NCBI GenBank assembly: GCA_023807065.1
Contig: JAJJLU010004530.1
Coordinates: 1 to 11,992 of the forward strand
Direction: 5' to 3'
Length of the DNA: 11,992 nucleotides
Source: Isotricha intestinalis
Taxonomy: Eukaryota; Ciliophora; Litostomatea; Vestibuliferida; Isotrichidae
A program made the position numbers and the translations under genes. Shown here piece by piece: positions 1 through 8,400 of the stretch (position 1 is its first letter; every line of letters begins with the position of its first letter). The notes beneath the pieces are model-generated. The model did not search any database, was not told the origin of the DNA, and saw only the letters and a list, made by a program, of their open reading frames with translations.

Positions 1-659
1 AAAATGGTTTTAATGGATATAATATTAAAAAATTAAAGGAAACAAAAATGCAATTATGTCATGCTGAAATTGAAAGAGATAAACAATTAAATATATTTGG
101 TAATTCTCTTGAAGTTTTAGGTTATAATGAATTTTATAATAGTACTCATACTATTCAAATTCAATTTTTAAATTTTGATTTAGTTACTCAAAAACATAAT
201 TTAGATAATATTAAAAAATTTACTCATTTAAAATCACTTATTTTTTCTAAAAATAATTTATATAGTTTTTATCAATTAATTAGATTAGAAGAAATTAAAA
301 ATTTAGAATATGTTACTATTAAAAATAATGAAGTTGCTAATTGTGGTTTAATTAAATATTTTTTAGTTTATAGACTTCAAAATATTAAATATTATAATGA
401 GAATAATATTACTAATAAAGATATTATTACTAGTAAAAAAGTTTTTGAATTGTTTGACCAAACGATAAGTATTTGTGAAAATGAAAATAATAAAAAAAAT
501 AATAATAATAAAGGAAAAAATGAAGAAAATGGTTTAGTTAAAGAAAATAAAGGAAAAGATGATTTTATTATTTCTAAACAAATTTTATTAAATATCAAAT
601 TTTTAAATTTCGTCAAAAAAAATCTAACAATAGCTTTAGATGAAATGATTGATTCATAA
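1..659 (+). CDS. Leucine-rich-repeat protein, C-terminal part (5' partial)
   Basis: The frame is open from base 3, so the gene starts outside the window. The ATG at 48 is internal, because 15 sense codons precede it without a stop. 218 residues are visible. An LRR-like stretch (about visible residues 45-130) carries spaced leucines in segments such as FTHLKSLIFSKNNLYSFYQL and IKNLEYVTIKNNEVANCGL. It is followed by an LRR-cap-like end (IKYFLVYRLQNIKYYN). This pattern resembles SDS22-like LRR proteins, often cytoskeletal or ciliary, but the exact family is not recognised. A Lys/Asn/Glu low-complexity linker (about 160-185) precedes a hydrophobic helical tail. LRR arrays bind other proteins; no enzyme motif is visible. 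Stop is TAA. The next gene starts 156 bp downstream on the same strand. Confidence is good that this is a real gene and moderate for the LRR call. Confidence 0.75.
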   Translation, partial: NGFNGYNIKKLKETKMQLCHAEIERDKQLNIFGNSLEVLGYNEFYNSTHTIQIQFLNFDLVTQKHNLDNIKKFTHLKSLIFSKNNLYSFYQLIRLEEIKNLEYVTIKNNEVANCGLIKYFLVYRLQNIKYYNENNITNKDIITSKKVFELFDQTISICENENNKKNNNNKGKNEENGLVKENKGKDDFIISKQILLNIKFLNFVKKNLTIALDEMIDS

Positions 660-815
660 AAAGAAAAGGAAAAAAAAAATAAATTTTATTTCAAACTTAT
701 GTAAATCTAAAATATTAAATATAAAATAAAATAAAATAAATCATTAATTATTAAATTATAATAAATAATAATCCCTTAAAACTAATTTTTTTAACCAAAA
801 AAAAATAAAACAAAT

Positions 816-2012
816 ATGAATAAAATATTTAAAACAAGTATATCATCTCCAAATTTAAAATCTCAAGTGCATTTATCAAATCAAATAATGAATCAAATAA
901 AAGGAAATAAATTATTAAACAATCAAAATTTTCATTTTAATTTAAATGATATATTTCACAAAAACAGAGTATCAATGAATGAATTTGATAAAATTCAAAA
1001 TAAACATAAGAAAACATTAGATAAATTATATTTAGAATCTAAAAATTTTTCTTCAATGTATTATAAATATAAAGATAGTGTAAAAGATATAGAAAGAACA
1101 TTAAGAAGAAAAAAATTAAGACCATTAAGTGATGATTTAACTCAAAAGAAAGTTAATTTTATTGAAAAACATCATTTTTATAATGAATTAAAAAATATTA
1201 AAAATATATTTAGACCTTCTCCTTTATTATTAGAAGGAAATGATTTAGATAGATATTATAAATCTATTGATAATATTTATGATATTATTCCTGAAGAAGA
1301 TAAAAATATTAAATATTCTCAAAAACTTTTGGGAATATTAAATTCTGAAAATAAAAGTCAATCTATTTTTAGGAATAGAATACTTAGAATTAGAAATAAA
1401 AATAAAACAATTGAAGATAGTAATTTAATAAATAAATATATTAGAAAGTTAAAAAATTATAATGGTGAAATAAAACAAATTTTAAAAACTAAAGAATTAA
1501 ATTCTTATAGATTTAATAAAAGAAATTACACTAATAGAAATCTATTGGATAATAAAATTAAAAGGCATTTTTCTCTTAAAAATAATTTAATTGGTAATTT
1601 AAAAATGAAAAACAATATTGAAGTTAATAAAAAAAAAAGAGCAAGTTTATTTGAAGTTGATCAAGATAAAAATAGAAATAAATTTATAAATATATTTAAT
1701 ACTTATGAAAAAATAAAAAATATGCCAATTGATAAAGATAATAATATTAAAATTGATAATAATATATATTCTTATAAATTTAATAATTTAACTGGAATTA
1801 CTGATGCTAATCAAATTCAAACAATATATTATGATATTAAAAGAGTTAAAAAAAAAGTTAAAACTTTTAATGAAAAAGAAATTTCAGTTTTAAGACAAAT
1901 GTATTTTGCTAATGCTTATGATAAAAGAGATATTTTAAACAAAGAATTATTTAAAGATAATGATATTAATAATTTAGATAAGGAATTAATTAATTCTGTT
2001 TCTAGATTTTAA
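816..2012 (+). CDS. Basic Lys/Asn-rich protein of unknown function
   Basis: 398 codons, not recognised. The start is the first ATG after an in-frame TAA at 792-794. The protein is strongly basic and mostly predicted helical: a possible amphipathic or coiled-coil stretch at about 55-130 contains the basic patch RTLRRKKLRP. It is followed by a more ordered-looking block with Pro, Gly and acidic residues (about 131-165, FRPSPLLLEGNDLDRYY). There is no signal peptide, membrane segment or catalytic motif. Codon use shifts along the gene: A-ending Ile/Thr/Ser codons near the 5' end, T-ending ones later. It ends at TAA, and the following 183 bp separate it from the convergent GTPase gene. A structural or cytoskeleton-associated role is possible from composition only, and nothing in the sequence establishes it. 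Confidence 0.7.
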   Translation: MNKIFKTSISSPNLKSQVHLSNQIMNQIKGNKLLNNQNFHFNLNDIFHKNRVSMNEFDKIQNKHKKTLDKLYLESKNFSSMYYKYKDSVKDIERTLRRKKLRPLSDDLTQKKVNFIEKHHFYNELKNIKNIFRPSPLLLEGNDLDRYYKSIDNIYDIIPEEDKNIKYSQKLLGILNSENKSQSIFRNRILRIRNKNKTIEDSNLINKYIRKLKNYNGEIKQILKTKELNSYRFNKRNYTNRNLLDNKIKRHFSLKNNLIGNLKMKNNIEVNKKKRASLFEVDQDKNRNKFINIFNTYEKIKNMPIDKDNNIKIDNNIYSYKFNNLTGITDANQIQTIYYDIKRVKKKVKTFNEKEISVLRQMYFANAYDKRDILNKELFKDNDINNLDKELINSVSRF

Positions 2013-2195
2013 AAGTGTTTTATAATTATTTATTTGCAAGGTATTTTTTTTCATTGATATATATCATATTTACAAAATGATTTTAATAAGTATAAATATA
2101 TATAATTTTTATATAAAAAATATATATATTCAATTACTAATTTTATATCAATTATAATTAATTAAAATAAATAAAAAGGTTTAAAAACTTATTTT

Positions 2196-2894
2196 TTAAA
2201 AAATAAAACAATCACAAATATTTTTACAAGCACATTTTTCATTTATTTTTTTATTAAAATTAGAAGAACTAACACTTTCTTTAAATTGTTTACTGAAATT
2301 AGATTGAATATCAAAATTATTATCATTAGTATTTAATTGACTAATTAAACTGATAAAAATCATTTCTATAATATGTTCAATTCCATCATTATTTTTACAA
2401 GAAATTTCAAAAAAATAATCTAAATTATTTTCATTTTTAAATTTATTTCCTTCAGAATAATCAATTTCTCTTTTACTACTTTTATCATTTTTATTTCCAA
2501 TTAAGAATATTATTGTATTTTGAGAAGAATAATTTCTAAAAGCATTTAATCTTTCTTTAATATTTAAAAAACTTTTTTTATTATCAATTGAATAAATAAA
2601 AAAAGCACATTTACATTTTTTATAAAAATTTTCTGAAATTAAATTAAAATTTTCTTTTCCTGTAATATCCCAAATTTGTAAAGTATAAATTTCATTTTCT
2701 ATTTCAAAATTATTCCAATTAAATTCAAATGATATTGTTTTATTATATTCTTCATTATATTCATTATTTAATATTTTCTTTATGAAACATGTTTTTCCTA
2801 CTTCACAATCTCCAAGAATTAATAATTGAAATATTGATTTTACTTTTTTTTCTGTTTTTTTTCCTATTCTTTTATAATTAAATGTTTTTTCCAT
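2196..2894 (-). CDS. Rab/Ras-superfamily small GTPase, divergent, CaaX-terminated
   Basis: 232 aa, close to the usual Rab length plus a short N-terminal basic extension. Nucleotide-binding motifs are in order. The P-loop is GDCEVGKT (28-35) and the switch I Thr lies in KTISFEF (Thr53). Switch II is WDITGKENF (75-83), the base-recognition motif is GNKND (133-137), and G5 is ISCK (164-167). The Rab/Ras consensus WDTAGQE is changed to WDITGKE, so the catalytic Gln is Lys80; such proteins are expected to hydrolyse GTP poorly and may stay GTP-bound. The tail is Cys-rich (Cys221, 223, 227) and ends CFIF with Cys229 four residues from the end. This is a CaaX-type prenylation site rather than the usual Rab CC/CxC end. 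It probably acts in membrane trafficking or signalling. It is divergent from the gene at 2984. Superfamily call is firm; subfamily unknown. Confidence 0.9.
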   Translation of the reverse strand: MEKTFNYKRIGKKTEKKVKSIFQLLILGDCEVGKTCFIKKILNNEYNEEYNKTISFEFNWNNFEIENEIYTLQIWDITGKENFNLISENFYKKCKCAFFIYSIDNKKSFLNIKERLNAFRNYSSQNTIIFLIGNKNDKSSKREIDYSEGNKFKNENNLDYFFEISCKNNDGIEHIIEMIFISLISQLNTNDNNFDIQSNFSKQFKESVSSSNFNKKINEKCACKNICDCFIF

Positions 2895-2983
2895 TTTTTT
2901 TATGCTATTTTACTTATTCATTTAAATAAAAATTTAAATTAATTATTTAATTAAAATTTAATTATTTAAATATTTATTAAATT
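2895..2983. promoter_or_regulatory. Probable shared divergent promoter region
   Basis: These 89 bp separate the start codons of two divergently oriented genes (GTPase on the minus strand, acylated CAP-like protein on the plus strand). Any promoter elements of both must therefore lie here or within the coding ends. The stretch is almost entirely A/T with repeated aattaaattt-type words. No specific element such as a defined TATA box can be singled out in such a biased composition. Confidence 0.35.
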
Positions 2984-3631
2984 ATGGGAAATGAATGTTT
3001 TAGTAAAAAATTCATTGAAGAAGATTATTTATATGAAATTAGAAAAGAAAAATTTTTTTCTGAAAAAGAAACAAAAGATGAAGATTCATATTTACAAACA
3101 AAAATTTCATATAAATCAAATAATGAAAAAATAATTTTTGAAATTAAAGAATCTCCTTTTGAAGATTATTCTAAAACTTTATTTAATAAATTAAATGAAT
3201 TAAGAAATAATCCTCTTTTATTTTATTCAATGGCAAAAAAATATAATTTAAACGATTTTTTTGAAAATATTATTTCTGAGAATAAAGTAAATTATTTTTT
3301 TAAATGGAATTATCATTTTTCAAAAATTATTTCTGAAATAATGGAAAGTGAAAATTTAATTGAAAATAAATTTTTAGAAATTAAAAATTATTTTAATAAA
3401 ACTTATAATATTTATATTTATTGTTCAAATGGAAAAGTTAATTTAATTGATGATTGTTTATTTAATTTACTTTTAAATTATCCTAATGATAAATATCAAA
3501 TTTTAACTGAAAATTTTACTTATTGTATTATTTATACTGAAAATAAAAATAAACAAAATTTTAAGATTAATAATATAAATGAAAATAAAAAAAAGCTTAT
3601 TAGTTATTTTTTCTTTTTTGAAAATTTGTAA
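2984..3631 (+). CDS. Probable N-acylated protein with weak CAP/SCP-like domain
   Basis: 215 aa. The N terminus is MGNECFSKK: Gly2 with a nearby Cys5 and basic residues is the pattern of N-myristoylated and palmitoylated peripheral membrane proteins (seen; modification inferred). After an acidic/basic linker, residues about 65-185 start with LFNKLNELRNNPLLFYSMAK, like the first helix of CAP/SCP domains. They continue to a C-terminal portion (LIDDCLFNLLLNYPNDKYQI) reminiscent of truncated CAP-like proteins of protists. The classical CAP signature histidine/glutamate motifs are not clear, so the domain call is tentative. An intracellular myristoylated CAP protein exists in animals (GAPR-1), which makes the combination plausible. 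The gene is divergent from the small GTPase. Ile and Thr codons are nearly all T-ending. Stop is TAA. It could instead be an unrelated helical membrane-associated protein. Confidence 0.65.
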   Translation: MGNECFSKKFIEEDYLYEIRKEKFFSEKETKDEDSYLQTKISYKSNNEKIIFEIKESPFEDYSKTLFNKLNELRNNPLLFYSMAKKYNLNDFFENIISENKVNYFFKWNYHFSKIISEIMESENLIENKFLEIKNYFNKTYNIYIYCSNGKVNLIDDCLFNLLLNYPNDKYQILTENFTYCIIYTENKNKQNFKINNINENKKKLISYFFFFENL

Positions 3632-3803
3632 ATTTTTTTTCCGTTAAAAATCACATTTTTAAATAAAGAATATTTGAAACAAAATTTATTAATTATATTT
3701 TTTTAATGAATTTATATACTTTTAAAATAAATAATTTTTTTAATTTTAAAAATAACTTAATTATATAAAATTAAAATATTAAAATTAATAAATAAAATAT
3801 ATT

Positions 3804-6613
3804 ATGAATAATTTAATTCAGAATAAGTAAAATTTATTTCCTAAAATTTTAGTGCAGCAATTAAAAATTTTTTGCAAAGAAATTTCGACAAAAAAAAACT
3901 AAAAAAAATAAGTGTTTCTCCTAAAGAAAAAAAAGTAACAAATTTAAAAAAATTTTGTAAAACAAGAAATTTGGGAAAAAATAATGAAAATATAATAGAA
4001 AGAATAAAAAAGAATATAATAGAAGAAGAAATAACATATAAAACAAGAAGATTGAATTCAATAGATATATCATCAAATAGAAATTATAATATAAATATTA
4101 ATAATATAAATAAAAAAAAAAAACATTTGATATTGAATTCAAACTTTAAAACTTTAGAATTATCTGATAATTCAAATTCAAGTACATATCATTCATCAGC
4201 AAAAACTCATTTATTTTCAGAACCTAATTTAAGGAAATATTTAATTAGAAATGAACAATATTTAATTAAAAGAAAATTAATGAATAATAATAATAATAAA
4301 CATAATATTTTATTTGAACAAAATACTTTTAATTTAGATAGGAGAAAAAACCCTTTTTTTAATATTAATGAAAATAATATTAATAATAATAGTAATAGTA
4401 ATATTAAAGATAATCCATCTTATTTTTCTTATTTAAATTTAAATGAAAAATCAATGAAATTTAACCAAATAAATTATAATTATTCAGGAATTAAAAATTC
4501 AAGTCCAATTAAAATTTTAAGTAATAATAATGAAATTAATAATTCTTCTTCTTCTTTTTTTTCTGATAATTCAAAATTACCAAATAAAACTTTAATATCA
4601 GATAATAAACATTTAAACAATAATAATAATAATATTAAAGATATTAAGGAAAAAATTCTGAGAGCTAAATCTTCAAAAAGCAAATTAAATGAGATTAAAA
4701 AAATAAATATGAAAAGATTATCTTTAATTAATATTATGGAATTAAATTTTTTTAACCTTTTAAATAAAAATCAAAATTCAGAAAAGAAAAAAGAAAATAA
4801 TTTTTTTTTTATAAAAAATAATAAAAAAAGACCAAAAAGTGTAAGTTTAAAAAGAAAAATCATATCATTTGATGGAATAAATGAAATATCTCAATTAACA
4901 AAATTAAAGGAAAATAATAATAAAGAAAAAAAGAATGAAAATAATTTAAATAATAAAATTAATAAAGAAGAAAGAAATGAAAAGGAAAATATAAGAAATC
5001 CTTTAAAAAAAAATAGTTATATGAGTTTTTCAGGTTTACTATTAAAAAAAAAAAATAATAAAATTACAAGTTTATTTAAAAATAAATTATTTGGTAAAAT
5101 TCAAAAATTTATTACTTATAATACTTCAAGTGAAACGGATAATGAAATTTCAAGTGATGAAGAAAAAAAAAATAAATCAAATTCTTTTCATATTAAACCT
5201 AAAATTTCTTATTTTTCAGTTTCTTTAAGAAAATTAAATAAATCTCAAAATTTAAAAATTATAAAACATAAAAAAAAAGAATTTGAAAAAGATATTTCTC
5301 AAAAATTAAATTTCATTGAATATCAAAAATTAAATTTAAAATCAAATATAATAATACATTTAAATAATAAATTAATAGATATAATAAATAATTGTGAGAC
5401 AAATATAAATTTATTAGAAGAAAAATCTTTTAAAAAAGGAAAAAATATTTTAGAATATATAAAAGAAATAAAAAAAGATAATAAATTATTTCACAACAAA
5501 CAAAGATTTGAAAGAAAAGTTCTAAAAAAGAATAAAAAAATAAAAATTAAATTTACTTCTTTAAATAAATATTACATAACAAATTGTATAATTAATATAT
5601 ATCAACCTCTGAATATTTATCAAGAAATTTATTATAATAATTATCTTCTAAATAATAAATGTAAAACAATGAATATATTCAAAAATTTCAAAATTCCAAA
5701 TGAAAAATTTTTTATAAGAAAATCAAATTCAACAAAAAATTTTATTGATTCAATAAATTCAAATGATTATTATTTTATTTCATACAATAATTTACCAAAA
5801 AAAGATTATAATTATTTATATATTTTCTATTTAAATGATTATGAATATAATACAGAATTTACAAAAAAAAAATTTACTTTAGTTAATATTTCATTAATAG
5901 AAAAAGTAAAACAATCATTTGAAAAAAGCAAATTAAAAAAAAAAGAAACAAAATTTATAATAAACAATCAAAAAAAAGAAGGTATAATATTTAAAAATAT
6001 AGAATCAAAAGAAGCCGAAAAAGAAAAAAGAGATATAAAGTTATTAAATAATTCATTAACAAAAATAAATTTTTACAAAAGAAAAGAAAAAAAGATAATA
6101 AACAATAATATAAAAATTTCAAGATTATCAAAAAAAAGATTAAAATCTTTAAAAGAAATAGAATTAGAAAATCAAGATAAAAAAGATAATTTTGGATATT
6201 ATAATAAAATTCAAATGTTATCTCAAGTAAATGATTTAAAATATCAAATAGTTCAAAATTTAAAAAATACAGAAATAATATTTTTTTATATTAAAGATAG
6301 AAATTATCATGCTTTTAAAACAATATTTGAACAATTTAAATTAGATTCTGAATTAAAAGATATTAATGGAAATTCATTATTAAATTTGGCTGTTCAAAGT
6401 AATTCTTTTTTAATTGTTAATTATTTATTAAATATTGGAGCTGATGTTAATTCACAAAATTTAAATTATAATTCTCCTTTACATTATGCTTTGTCTTTTC
6501 ATAATTTTGATATTGCTGATATGTTAATTAATAGAGGTGCTGATGAAAGATTAAAAAATATAAGTGGAATGACTCCTTGGCAATGCTTAGATTCTGGATT
6601 AAGTATTATTTAA
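3804..6613 (+). CDS. Ankyrin-repeat protein with long low-complexity N-terminal region (spliced)
   Basis: Spliced reading join(3804-3826, 3853-6613) gives 927 aa beginning MNNLIQNNAAIKNFLQRNF. Without splicing the frame has no ATG after the TAA at 3842-3844 until about residue 151, deep in the reading frame. The first 800 residues are Lys/Asn/Ser-rich and mostly disordered in character, with poly-Asn runs from AAT repeats (4283-4297, 4619-4633) and Ser/Arg/Lys patches such as KRPKSVSLKRK that could be phosphorylated. The C terminus (about 820-927) holds roughly three ankyrin repeats: INGNSLLNLAVQSNSFLIVN, then LLNIGADVNSQNLNYNSPLH, then a last repeat ending GADERLKNISGMTPWQCL. Ankyrin repeats mediate protein binding. 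No catalytic or membrane segment is visible. It is convergent with the gene at 6894, 280 bp away. The gene is certain; its role is unknown. Confidence 0.85.
3827..3852 (+). other. 26-nt GT...AG spliceosomal mini-intron
   Basis: The intron starts GTAAAATTT and ends AATTTTAG. It interrupts codon 8 (AA/T) of the ankyrin-repeat gene. Removal joins an eight-codon first exon with its own ATG (3804) to the large frame that otherwise lacks any start. Retention gives an immediate in-frame TAA (3828-3830), and 26 is not a multiple of 3. The alternative downstream AG at 3856-3857 would run into TAA, so only the 3852 acceptor works. Size and 5' GTA are typical of ciliate mini-introns. Confidence 0.8.
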
Positions 6614-6893
6614 TATATATTTTTTTAGGTTTTTTTTTTCATGGTTTATTGTTATTTTTTTTACTTTTTTCATGTGTTGTTTATTAATTATATTAGGGTT
6701 TTTACTTGTATATATTGTGGAAAAATAATTTTTTTATTTTATATATTTTTTACAATTATAAAATACTTTATATTTTTTATATAAATAAGATATTAATTTG
6801 TTATTTTAATATTTTAAGAGAATACCTATAAAATATTTATATTATTTTTTCTTTAATTTTTTTTATATATAAAAGTAATATATAATTAAATAA

Positions 6894-7946
6894 TTAAGAA
6901 CCATATTTTGTATTTTTAATATTTAATAAATTATTTAAACCTTGTTTCAATTGTTGCATTCTATAAAATTTATCAGCTAATTTATCTAAATTTCTTAACT
7001 TATTATTAACTAAAGGAAGTAATTTATATTTAAATTTAGAATCAACATATCTATTTTCAATAGCTTTAATATCTTTATAAATATCATAAATAGGGATCAT
7101 ATTCATATATTCTTTTAATAAAGGATTTTTAGCAAATCTTCCTCTACTTTTAATTTTTCCATAATTATTATTAATTGAACCTAAATCTTTATTAAATTGT
7201 TCGTCAAAACTGTTTAATTTATTATATATTAAATTAGGATTAGATATTTTTTTCCTATAATTAAAATATTGTTTTTCTGTTTTATCTTTTCCTTTATAAT
7301 TTGGTAATTCATATTTACCTAAATTTTTAGGATAAAAAATTCCTGTTCTTGAAAATTTATATTTTCCATAATTTCCAAACATTAAATTTTCTTTATATAA
7401 TCTTTGATTATCTTTTATTTTATTAAATTTTTTATCAGATAAAATATTTTTTGATTGAATAACTTTAATTCCATTTAAATCATTTTTAATAATTTCTATT
7501 TGTTTTTCATTAATTTTTTCATCAGGTTTAGTAATAAAAAAATCATCTTTTTTTAATTTATTTTTTTCATTATTTTTTTCTTCAATTTCTTTTTCTTCTT
7601 CATCATCAGAATCAAAATCAATATTAAAGTTATTTATCATATTTACCATATCATCAATAATAGGTTTTGCTTTTTCAACATTTTCTTCTATATTTTCTTT
7701 TAATTTTTCTTTTATAAATTTTATTTCATTATCTGTATTAAAATGAAATCCTGATGTTGAATATAACATTTTTGGAACTGGATATTTTTTTCTTTCTTTT
7801 TCTTTTTCTGAATGAATTCTATTTATTATTTTATATTTTTTATTTCTCATTTTTATTGAATTTTTATGAAAGTAATTATAATCATTTAAATAAAAGTTCC
7901 TTGTCCTTTTTTCACGAGGATTCTCAACATATAATATATCTAACAT
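6894..7946 (-). CDS. Conserved-looking protein of unknown function with acidic linker
   Basis: 350 aa, not recognised. The start ATG is preceded in frame by TAA two codons upstream. There is a basic N terminus (1-60, SEKEKERKKYPVPKM), then a helical segment (72-108). A compact acidic run (FDSDDEEEKEIEE, 111-123) and a Lys-rich linker follow. An aromatic/Gly-rich stretch (191-219) carries GNYGKYKFSRTGIFYPKNLG and looks structured. A C-terminal part (280-340) has MIPIYDIYKDIKAIENRY and predicted helices. The richness in Tyr, Gly and Pro in the central part, unlike the Lys/Asn filler around it, suggests a conserved core. There are no membrane segments, signal peptide or enzyme motif. It is convergent with the ankyrin gene and is followed upstream (higher coordinates) by gene-poor DNA. 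Function cannot be assigned. Confidence 0.75.
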   Translation of the reverse strand: MLDILYVENPREKRTRNFYLNDYNYFHKNSIKMRNKKYKIINRIHSEKEKERKKYPVPKMLYSTSGFHFNTDNEIKFIKEKLKENIEENVEKAKPIIDDMVNMINNFNIDFDSDDEEEKEIEEKNNEKNKLKKDDFFITKPDEKINEKQIEIIKNDLNGIKVIQSKNILSDKKFNKIKDNQRLYKENLMFGNYGKYKFSRTGIFYPKNLGKYELPNYKGKDKTEKQYFNYRKKISNPNLIYNKLNSFDEQFNKDLGSINNNYGKIKSRGRFAKNPLLKEYMNMIPIYDIYKDIKAIENRYVDSKFKYKLLPLVNNKLRNLDKLADKFYRMQQLKQGLNNLLNIKNTKYGS

Positions 7947-8400
7947 ATTTTCTTATCAGTAATTCTAATTTTTTTATTCTAATTTATTTTTATTTTTATT
8001 AAAAAATTAATTAAATAAAGAAAAAAGGTTAAATGAACAATTGAATTTTTCATATTATTTTTAAATCATTTATAGAGAGTAAATGAAATAATTGTTTCCT
8101 GGTAACTTTACATTTGAAATTTTTGGTTTTTTATTTAATAATAATTAAATATAAGTTTATTAAATAAATAATTTAAGTTTTTTTTATAATTAGATAATCT
8201 ATTCCTTATAATTTTTTATTTTTTTTGGATTGTAATTTTATACTAATTGTTTACTATTATATTATTTAAATATAATACTAAATTAATCTTGATAAATATA
8301 TTCATTTTCTAAACAAAAAAGAAATAAAAAATTAACACCTATAAATATAATAATTTAATAATAAGTATATTCAATAAGATGAAATTATTTTTAAGAAATT
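7947..8400. other. Intergenic, no gene recognised
   Basis: This is A/T-rich DNA between the start of the minus-strand gene at 7946 and the end of the minus-strand pseudogene. All frames are broken by frequent stops and no coherent protein fragment was found. It must contain the promoter of the gene ending at 6894, but no element stands out. A slightly less A/T-biased patch (8090-8125, with CCTGGTAAC) does not form an obvious structure. Confidence 0.5.

Noticed and set aside
48..50. ATG at 48 as the true start of the LRR gene
   Set aside because: The frame is open upstream to the window edge with coding-like residues, and the visible LRR region looks like the end of a longer protein.
2060..2170. 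AT-repeat-rich convergent spacer as a possible origin or cruciform
   Set aside because: TA/AT runs are common throughout this genome; no distinctive inverted repeat or bounded element can be argued at this composition.
3872..3874. TTG as the start codon of the ankyrin gene
   Set aside because: Non-ATG initiation is unnecessary: an ATG at 3804 joins in frame through a short GT...AG intron, and a eukaryotic nuclear gene would not normally start at TTG.
7754..8002. Plus-strand Phe-rich frame resembling a small membrane protein
   Set aside because: It mostly overlaps the 5' end of the well-supported minus-strand gene in antisense and has the same antisense Phe/Leu bias.
8090..8130. Slightly GC-richer patch as a possible tRNA or small RNA
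   Set aside because: No cloverleaf, TTC-loop motif or paired stems could be traced.
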